Assembly: GCF_030407165.1 (NCBI RefSeq)
Contig: NZ_CP129111.1
Location: forward strand, 1,612,001 to 1,676,000
Direction: 5' to 3'
Length of the DNA stretch: 64,000 nt
Source: Fontisubflavum oceani
GTDB lineage: Bacteria > Pseudomonadota > Alphaproteobacteria > Rhodobacterales > Rhodobacteraceae
Both the position numbers and the translations under genes were made by a program. The notes under the pieces are model-generated. The model saw nothing but the letters and a program-made list of their open reading frames with translations. It had not been told where the DNA came from and searched no databases. The first letter of the stretch is position 1; every line of letters begins with the position of its first letter. This document shows positions 56,666 to 64,000 of the stretch, piece after piece.

Positions 56666-56819
56666 CCCGAAAGCCGTTCCCATGACCCGCCGCGCCCGTC
56701 GCCCGAAAGCCCGGTCCCACGGCACCACATCCACACCCGAGGGTCCGTCTGTGGCTGTTGCGGTCCTGACCCGAAAGCCGATCCCACAACCCCATCGGTT
56801 TCCGCCCGAAAGCATCCCC
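56666..56819 (+). repeat. Degenerate CCCGAAAG array, about 35 nt period
   Basis: Units begin at 56666, 56702, 56736, 56770 and 56805 (spacings 36, 34, 34, 35). Four start CCCGAAAGC; the middle one is CCCGAGGGT. Three continue as a near-consensus GCC-G-TCCCA. Weaker CCCGA or CCCGC words follow at 56870, 56901 and 56925. Only about 17 nt per unit is similar, so it is not CRISPR-like. It is C-rich and may be an RNA scaffold, a Rho-loading region, or a decayed minisatellite. Confidence 0.5.
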
Positions 56820-57426
56820 CTTTGGATGCGCCTACAACCCTTGAAAGGCCTGTAATCGCGCGCTTTTTGCCCGAGTAACACTGGCTCCTCCACCGCCTTG
56901 CCCGAAGACCTCTTGGTGATCTCGCCCGCGTCCCCAATCCGGCACGTTTCGGTCCAAGCTCATGTCCTGTCCCGATCCGCTCCGGCTCCTCGAAGGGGCC
57001 GTCTGCGCCCCGCTTGGGGTTGCCCCCTTGCGGTAACAAAACATTCACAAACCAAACCGGGATCGCGCAAGTGTGAAGCAGTGCAGCATGGAAATATCTT
57101 GGGGATGAAATGGTGGGTAAGTCTGGGGGTGCGCTGGGGGCGGGGCGGAAAAACGGTTTGCGGCGGCAGGGTTGGGCGGGGCCGGGACGGGGTGTGGATG
57201 TGGGGTGCAGTTTCTGCGGGTGCGAAGGCGATTTTTGCCGGAATCGGCGGATATGGAACTGATACAGAAACGGTATGGATGTCATACATACGCGCGCGGG
57301 AATCGCCTTTCGGCGGTCGATTGCGCCATTTCACGCCCCAATCACGATGGAGAGACCTAACGCGGACGTGCGTTTCCGGCGCGCCGCCTGGCACCTAGCC
57401 TTGGCGTAAACAAACGGAGGATGGCC

Positions 57427-57783
57427 ATGAGAGTCGCGTTCTGGGCCGCGATGGGGATCACGACGCTGGTGATGGTAGCGGGCGGCGTGGCGAAACTGAC
57501 CGGGCATCCGCTGGCCCATAGCGTGTTTGCCGATCTCGGCACGCCGGGCTGGGTGGTCTATGCGGTTGGGGTCTGCGAGTTGGCGGGGGCAGCGGGGCTA
57601 TGGCTGCGCCAGACCTCGGTCTGGGCGGCGCTGGGGATCGCGGGGATCATGCTGGGCGCGATCTATTACCACCTGTCCTTTCCACCGCTGCCAGCCGGCC
57701 TGCCTGCGCTGGTGGTGCTGCTCTCGGCGATTTTTATTGTGAACCGGGGTGGGGTGAGGCGCGGCTCCGGCGAAACTGCATAA
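57427..57783 (+). CDS. DoxX-family membrane protein
   Basis: 118 aa. Four hydrophobic segments, with GGVAKLTGHP in the first loop and a GVCELAGAAGLWL second helix, are the DoxX/YphA pattern. The ATG at 57427 has ACGGAGG six bases upstream; the in-frame ATG at 57421 is too close to that site. Family members are inner-membrane proteins of uncertain quinone- or thiol-related function. The following 269 bp to the next gene contain nothing recognised. Confidence 0.85.
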   Translation: MRVAFWAAMGITTLVMVAGGVAKLTGHPLAHSVFADLGTPGWVVYAVGVCELAGAAGLWLRQTSVWAALGIAGIMLGAIYYHLSFPPLPAGLPALVVLLSAIFIVNRGGVRRGSGETA

Positions 57784-58052
57784 GAGCTTTGTTGGAGCTC
57801 TCAGGTGGGGAAGGGTCGAGAACTGGTAACTCGCCTATTGTCAGCGAGATGGATAGCTCTCGTAAAGCAGGCTGGCAGCAGTCAGTTCTCTATTTGTTTC
57901 TTTTGCACTCGGGCAGCTGAACCGGTTTACAAAGCCTCGAGTAACTGACGTGTCGGACATATCGACCGAAGAAATCATGTACAACTAACGGTCGGTTGGC
58001 CTCTTGCTGCTGATATGGTAGGATTAGATTGGGAACCAACCAGATTTGATCA

Positions 58053-58586
58053 ATGCGGCTATTTTTGTATCTTTTCTTCCTATCGCTCTTTTTGCTGATT
58101 GGGGCGTCGTTCTTGATCGAGTTCTATAGTGATATCGATTACTTTTCTAGCGCGGCTGTTTGGGCTATCGCGTCAATGTCACGGATCGTTGTGCAAGATG
58201 TTTCTTTGGTTGGGGAGTTCACACCGCCAATCGTAGCCGCAGCCATAGCAGCGTTGTCGCCGAGACCCGTTTCCCAAAAGATCGGAGCCGCTAGCATTTT
58301 GATATGCTTGTTCGGATACTCTGTCTATTTAGTTTTGGGCATTAGCTTGGTTGGAAACTCCCTGCCGTTTAGTGACGACCGAGATCTACGTAGCTGGTTT
58401 ACTCCGGCATTGCACCAGCAAGTCTTTCCATTGTCTAATGGTGAATCGGACGCCGTGCCTTTGAATGATTTGTTTGATAGTCTGGAGCGCTTCTTTGAGA
58501 GCATTAGGTTGCTATATCTCATTACTGGTGCTGCGGTGCTTGGGTTTATGGTGAATGACGCAAGGAGCAAGAAATCTAATGAATAG
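58053..58586 (+). CDS. Hypothetical membrane protein, AT-rich
   Basis: 177 aa with a strongly hydrophobic N-terminus (RLFLYLFFLSLFLLIGASFL), a second segment near 83-101 (ILICLFGYSVYLVLGISLVG) and a third near 152-167 (LLYLITGAAVLGFMV). No family recognised. Composition is much poorer in GC than the flanking core genes. It overlaps the next gene by eight bases, so the two form a unit. Confidence 0.7.
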   Translation: MRLFLYLFFLSLFLLIGASFLIEFYSDIDYFSSAAVWAIASMSRIVVQDVSLVGEFTPPIVAAAIAALSPRPVSQKIGAASILICLFGYSVYLVLGISLVGNSLPFSDDRDLRSWFTPALHQQVFPLSNGESDAVPLNDLFDSLERFFESIRLLYLITGAAVLGFMVNDARSKKSNE

Positions 58587-59271
58587 ACCAATGCTCTGCA
58601 TGATAGTTCTTCTTGGGCTAAGCTGTTCTCTTCTCCCGACCTCAGCGACCTCTAATGCACTCATATTTAAGTCAAGTGGAATTGATGCGGATTTTCGCGT
58701 AATTGCAAGCTATGCTGGTCGGGAGGAGGAGCTGGCTCGTCAAGAAAGCGATCAGAGCACTTTCTACTACGAGTTCACTAATGATTCTCAAGATTTAAGT
58801 GGCGGCGTTAGATTCCTAATTAGATTTCCCCCAATACTCCCTCCTACTAACCCAGGATCAAGCTCTGTCGGCAATGATTTTTTGGACGTATATATACGCG
58901 TAGATTTTGATAATGGATTTCCAGAAGATGGCTATACTATTCTTGTAGACCAGCTTATTGACTGCGTGGGTAGGTGCGCCAGCAATCGAATTGGGCGCTA
59001 TAATGCCTCATTGACATCTGAGGAGATAAGCCGTTTCTTTCTTCTCGGCCACTTGGCATTGCATTACCGCATGGTCTCCAAAAGCAGTGGCTCCAGGCCA
59101 TATATAGAAACACTGATGAGGTGGATGTTGTCATCTTCGGACTTGCAGAGCGATCGCGGAATAAATTGGTGGCGGATTGACCCTCAGTTTGAGGGCCTTA
59201 TGATTGATGCGTTTGGTGAAGATAGCGAGCGGGTCCAGATTCTAAGAGGGCACATGGAAAATCGTGACTAA
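58579..59271 (+). CDS. Hypothetical secreted protein, AT-rich
   Basis: 230 aa from ATG 58579, with AAGGAG upstream. The N-terminus (NRPMLCMIVLLGLSCSLLP) reads as a signal peptide. The mature part has a Cys pair in DCVGRCASNR and several aromatic/acidic blocks, but no family I know. It overlaps the membrane-protein gene, ends 23 bases from the convergent lepA, and shares the foreign composition. Confidence 0.68.
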   Translation: MNRPMLCMIVLLGLSCSLLPTSATSNALIFKSSGIDADFRVIASYAGREEELARQESDQSTFYYEFTNDSQDLSGGVRFLIRFPPILPPTNPGSSSVGNDFLDVYIRVDFDNGFPEDGYTILVDQLIDCVGRCASNRIGRYNASLTSEEISRFFLLGHLALHYRMVSKSSGSRPYIETLMRWMLSSSDLQSDRGINWWRIDPQFEGLMIDAFGEDSERVQILRGHMENRD

Positions 59272-59294
59272 AGGCCTCGTTTAGCTGACAGGAA

Positions 59295-61094
<1,800 letters not shown>

Positions 61095-61240
61095 GGACGG
61101 CCCTTGGGTGCGTGTTTCAAGGGGATGTAGCCGAGAGCCGGGGTGGAGGGAAGGGGGGAGAGCGGTGGGGCGGGCGAAGGACCGATGAAAGCGCCCGTGG
61201 CGCATTCAAGCCGCGCACGGACGTGGCGAAGGGCGGGAAA

Positions 61241-61255
61241 CGGTCGTTCGCTGCG
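61241..61255 (+). repeat. Dispersed intergenic core repeat, copy 1
   Basis: CGGTCGTTCGCTGCG occurs here and, in inverse orientation, at 63505-63519. Such words recur in intergenic DNA of roseobacters. The rest of the 61095-61378 spacer between lepA and the IS remnant contains no gene I can support. Confidence 0.5.
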
Positions 61256-61378
61256 TTAACCCCGTTTTCAGCTATGCGCAGAAACCGGACTTTGCAACGT
61301 TCGATGACCGGCCCAAAGCCGACCTCTAACTCCGCCGGTAGGCGCTGCAACGCGGCACTTCAAACCCATCGTTTGCTG

Positions 61379-61725
61379 TGACCTGCTCCCCTGAATAGTC
61401 CTCGATTTGAGGTTAGCCTGTTCTCCAATTGAGGAGACAGACGATGAAGAGAAGCCGGTTCAGCGAAACACAGACCATTGGCATTCTGAAGGAAAACCAG
61501 GCGGACATGAACATGCCGGACCTATGCCGTAAGCACGGGATCAGCGACGCGACCTTCTACAACTAGCGGCGCAGGTATGGCGGCATGGCGTGAAGACTAC
61601 AATCACCATCGCCCACATTCGAGCCTCGACGGGCTCACCTCGCGGGAGTATCACCAACGGTCAGAAGAGGACTAAACCTTGCACAGAGCCAACTAATAAA
61701 CGTGGACTCAAAGGGGAGCAGGTCA
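61379..61725 (+). mobile_element. Internally deleted IS3-family element with intact ends
   Basis: Terminal inverted repeats TGACCTGCTCCCCT (61379-61392) and AGGGGAGCAGGTCA (61712-61725) bound a 347 bp element. Inside, the start of an IS3 OrfA is readable from 61444 (MKRSRFSETQTIGILKEN then CRKHGISDATFYN) and ends at a TAG. It then jumps to the end of OrfB (NHHRPHSSLDGLTSREYHQR), so almost all of both frames, including the DDE residues, is missing. It is non-autonomous but could be mobilised by a full copy. No clear target-site duplication is visible. Confidence 0.85.
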
Positions 61726-61795
61726 GCGATCTCACCTCCCAGAACAAGGACCAGTACAACTCTATTGAACCTCGTTTTGATCGAAAGGAATTGGA

Positions 61796-62456
61796 ATGAG
61801 CGAGAATGAAGAAAAACAAATGCACCTAGATATTTGGGCAAAAGTCGTCGACACCCAAATGCACTTTAACGAGATGCAAGTGAAATCACGCCAGCTTGGC
61901 TTAACCTTTGTCGCCGCAGCACTTGGCGTTGCTATTGTATTGCTCAGCAATGGCAACGACTTTTCATTTACCCTTGCCAGTCTTCGGCCACGAAGTTCGC
62001 ATACATGTGGCCGTCCTACTAGTACTCGGTGCTTGGCTGGCACTGGAAGCCGTCAAGCAGTTAGATCTCAAGGTCTACCATCGCATGCTACGTGGAGCGG
62101 TTACCTTCGGCATGGACTTCGAAGAGAACTACATGAAGCGTATCTTCGATCTCGAGCAGGGCATGACACAGTCAATCTCACATTTCAGTCGATACGAAGA
62201 CGCCTCCGTCGAAATCGGGGAAGATGGACGGTACGAGTATCAAGGGACAACCAAGGTCACGGCGCATGATAAAATAAGACAGTTCTATAGGAACACTAGG
62301 CACTTTCTGTGGCTTGCGGCCTTTCTGCTCTTTGTCTTCACAAATCTGTCATCATCCTTTGATCCAGAAGACGAGATATCTTTGGATATCACAGCTCAAA
62401 CTTCCACGACAGACCCTGTGGATACTCTTGATAACGAAGCAACTCCAAACAACTGA
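61796..62456 (+). CDS. Three-helix membrane protein paired with a HAD hydrolase (frameshift)
   Basis: About 219 aa when corrected. The N-terminal cytoplasmic part is WAKVVDTQMHFNEMQVKSRQ, then membrane segments at about 35-51, 69-86 and 169-186, an acidic/aromatic middle domain, and a Thr/Asp-rich tail. The frame is broken at about 61974 (one extra T in CCCTTGCC); FTLPVFGHEVRIHV follows when corrected. It starts 70 bases after the IS remnant and the next gene begins five bases after its stop. The pattern QxHFN near the first helix recalls membrane partners of nucleotide-signalling or defence modules, but I cannot name the family. Confidence 0.7.
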
Positions 62457-62461
62457 TTCAA

Positions 62462-63322
62462 ATGACAAAACTTGTGATCTGCGATCTTGACAATACTCTA
62501 TACGACTGGGTTGGGTATTTTGTACCGTCGTTCTACGCAATGGTAGAGAAGGCAGTCGCGATCCTAGAATGCGACCGTGAGGAGTTGTTAGACGACCTTC
62601 GGTGCGTTCACCAACTCCATCACGATAGCGAGCACCCTTTCGCGCTGTTGGAAACCAACATCGTCAAAATGCGGTTTCCAAATGCAACCCGGCGCGAGCT
62701 TGCCAGGGTTTTTGATGACGCATTCCACGCCTTCAACATTGAAAGGAAGAGAAGCCTTCGTCTGTATGATGGCGTACAAGAGGGGCTGGATAGTCTTAGA
62801 AAGCGCCAAGCCACCGTCGTTGCCCACACCGAGGGCAAACTATACTCCGTTCTTGATCGGCTTCGCCGCCTCGATCTGCTGGATTACTTCTCTCGAGTAT
62901 ACTGCCGAGAACGCACCTTAAGCTCACATGTAAAAGCTGAAGTTGGAAACAGGTGGTTGGATAGTTTTCCGATGCAAAAGGTTGTCGAACTTTCGCAGCA
63001 TCAACGCAAACCAAACCCTGAGGTACTAGCTGAAATTTGCGCGAACGAGCAAGCGAGGCCAGAACAGTGTTTATACATTGGTGATAGCATTGCGCGGGAC
63101 GTAATGATGGCGAAGAACACTGGAGTTTGCGCAGCATGGGCAAAATATGGCACGCAGCACTCGGAGGAGGACTACGCAGCCCTTGTCAGAGTAAGTCACT
63201 GGACCTCCGAGGATGTGGAAAGGGAGATCAAGCTTAAGGAACAGGCTGCCGGAGTTGCCCCAGACATAATCTTGGAAAACTCATTTTCCGAGGTCCTTCA
63301 GAAAATCGAGAGAAAGAACTGA
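62462..63322 (+). CDS. HAD-superfamily hydrolase
   Basis: 286 aa. All four HAD motifs are visible: I, DLDNTLYD (nucleophile Asp8, acid/base Asp10); II, VVAHTEGK; III, a Lys in QRKPNPEVL; IV, YIGDSIARDVMMAKNTG. The cap is a helical C1-type insert. It resembles 5'-nucleotidase/phosphatase members such as YjjG/PynA. Its AT-rich composition and five-base spacing with the upstream membrane protein suggest a cotransferred pair. A likely role is dephosphorylating a small phosphorylated metabolite or nucleotide (inference). Confidence 0.85.
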   Translation: MTKLVICDLDNTLYDWVGYFVPSFYAMVEKAVAILECDREELLDDLRCVHQLHHDSEHPFALLETNIVKMRFPNATRRELARVFDDAFHAFNIERKRSLRLYDGVQEGLDSLRKRQATVVAHTEGKLYSVLDRLRRLDLLDYFSRVYCRERTLSSHVKAEVGNRWLDSFPMQKVVELSQHQRKPNPEVLAEICANEQARPEQCLYIGDSIARDVMMAKNTGVCAAWAKYGTQHSEEDYAALVRVSHWTSEDVEREIKLKEQAAGVAPDIILENSFSEVLQKIERKN

Positions 63323-63707
63323 CGTCAGAAGCGCGCTGGGGCAAAATCCTGTTCTTACAGTTCTGGTTCAAGCGTAATCCCCCCAAGAAATGGTCCATTC
63401 TACGGCTCGCCCTCTTCCTGCAGAGAGCCCTCGAAAGAGATTGTTTCGAACTCGTTCATGCATGAACGCCCGCCATCGCAATGCCCCAACGACGCTCTGG
63501 AAAGCGCAGCGAACGACCGCTTTCCACACGGCCTACAAAACAGCCATGTCCGCATTGGGCTGACAGCGGGCACCCGCTGCATGAGGTATGGATAACCATT
63601 CTGGGCCGAACGCGGGGCGCGCGCCTGCTCGTCTTGGCGGTCTGTCCCGTGTGGACCTTGTGGACACGGACTGGCGGCCCCAAATCGTGCCGCACTAGCG
63701 CTTTTGC
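63323..63707. other. 385 bp intergenic region
   Basis: Between the HAD gene and the DUF2189 gene. No protein or structured RNA supported. It contains the inverse copy of the CGGTCGTTCGCTGCG repeat at 63505-63519. A 103-codon minus-strand frame here has no family resemblance. Confidence 0.45.
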
Positions 63708-64000
63708 TCACCCCTCCGCCGGTGTCACAGCTCGTTGATAGAGATGCCAGGTGGTGTGGCCCAGGATCGGGAGGGTGACGATCAGGCCCAGGAACGCTGG
63801 AACCAGCGACACCAGCATGGTGACCGAGATGATTGCGGCCCAGGTGAGCATGACCACCGGGTTTTCCGTGACGACACGGATGGAGGTGAGCATGGCGGAC
63901 ACGAAATCGATGTCCTCCCGATCAAGCAGCATCGGCATGGCGACGACGGTCACCGTGAACAGAACGGCGGACAAGAACGCGCCGGCGACGGTGCCGATGG
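63708..64000 (-). CDS. DUF2189 membrane protein (3' part only)
   Basis: The last 97 residues or so, running off the right edge. The segment VTVVAMPMLLDREDIDFVSA then MLTSIRVVTENPVVMLTWAA and GHTTWHLYQRAVTP are diagnostic of DUF2189. It is a multi-helix inner-membrane protein of unknown function, common near cytochrome-oxidase genes in roseobacters. The start lies outside the window. Confidence 0.88.
   Translation of the reverse strand, partial: IGTVAGAFLSAVLFTVTVVAMPMLLDREDIDFVSAMLTSIRVVTENPVVMLTWAAIISVTMLVSLVPAFLGLIVTLPILGHTTWHLYQRAVTPAEG

Larger units (their letters stand above)
56259..57426. other. 1.17 kb structured non-coding region
   Basis: No convincing protein is encoded: a 264-codon minus-strand frame has low-complexity, non-protein-like composition and no ribosome site. 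The left part carries short promoter-like AT-rich words (TAGATA at 56343), a GGGCCT/AGGCC stem at 56353-56384 and a strong hairpin at 56467-56501. The middle has a 12 bp inverted repeat and a CCCGAAAG array. From about 57110 the plus strand becomes very G-rich. One or more small RNAs are likely, but none matches a family I can name. Confidence 0.5.

Noticed and set aside
56666..56819. CRISPR array
   Set aside because: Units share only about 17 variable bases and have no constant repeat or cas genes; spacing regularity alone is not enough.
56491..57285. 264-codon minus-strand frame across the non-coding region
   Set aside because: Composition is rich in Arg, Gly, Pro, Ser and Trp with no domain-like pattern; no ribosome site precedes it.

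Overview
The window is a GC-rich, densely coded bacterial chromosome segment that looks like a member of the Rhodobacteraceae (roseobacter group, Alphaproteobacteria). The evidence is the combination of a roseobacter-style sarcosine oxidase operon (soxBDAG), PhnG/H/I with PhnF, a Hint-domain protein, TadE/TadG minor pilins, a SelD fused to an NADH-dehydrogenase-like domain, an HlyU-family protein, the small membrane protein often mis-named 'CTP synthetase', and the intergenic motif GGGATATTTG-AAGCAGAGA that I know from this family. No rRNA, tRNA, CRISPR array or intact mobile element was found.

Layout. 1-2120: phosphonate C-P lyase genes phnG-H-I (minus) divergent from phnF. 2196-4749: translationally coupled 5-oxoprolinase operon pxpB-C-A. 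4828-9835: a 3-hydroxyisobutyrate-dehydrogenase-like gene (frameshifted), then the selenium-tRNA genes mnmH (plus) and a selD fusion (minus), with truA coupled to selD. 9943-15808: ycjX-ycjF, a cyclic-nucleotide-domain/thioredoxin-reductase-like protein, a GNAT acetyltransferase and an EamA exporter. 15805-16856: Hint protein. 17365-28653: ileS, DUF1801, yghU, ogt, ygfZ, a class V aminotransferase, a HisC-type aminotransferase and valS. 28804-34632: a stand-alone form-II CoxL-like molybdenum hydroxylase, a DUF2235 hydrolase and hrpB. 34965-42448: meaB, radC, hlyU, an IMPACT-family gene, an orphan gene, then the dnaG-rpoD module. 42635-51058: a Flp-like prepilin, soxBDAG, and three Tad minor pilin genes. 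51343-56258: NAD-type glutamate dehydrogenase, pirin, an esterase and small proteins. 56259-57426: a 1.17 kb non-coding, structured region with strong hairpins and a degenerate array of about 35 nt period. 57427-63322: DoxX, an AT-rich two-gene accessory insert, lepA, an internally deleted IS3-family element with intact ends, and an AT-rich membrane-protein/HAD-phosphatase pair. 63708-64000: a partial DUF2189 gene.

The most important caveat is sequence quality. At least thirteen otherwise intact genes, including the essential rpoD and dnaG, are broken by small indels that mostly sit in runs of G or C. This is best read as sequencing error, not decay; coordinates below give the frame-corrected extents. 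The best candidates for something undescribed are the structured repeat region at 56.3-57.0 kb and the membrane protein/HAD pair beside the IS remnant at 61.8-63.3 kb. Both are inferences from sequence alone.
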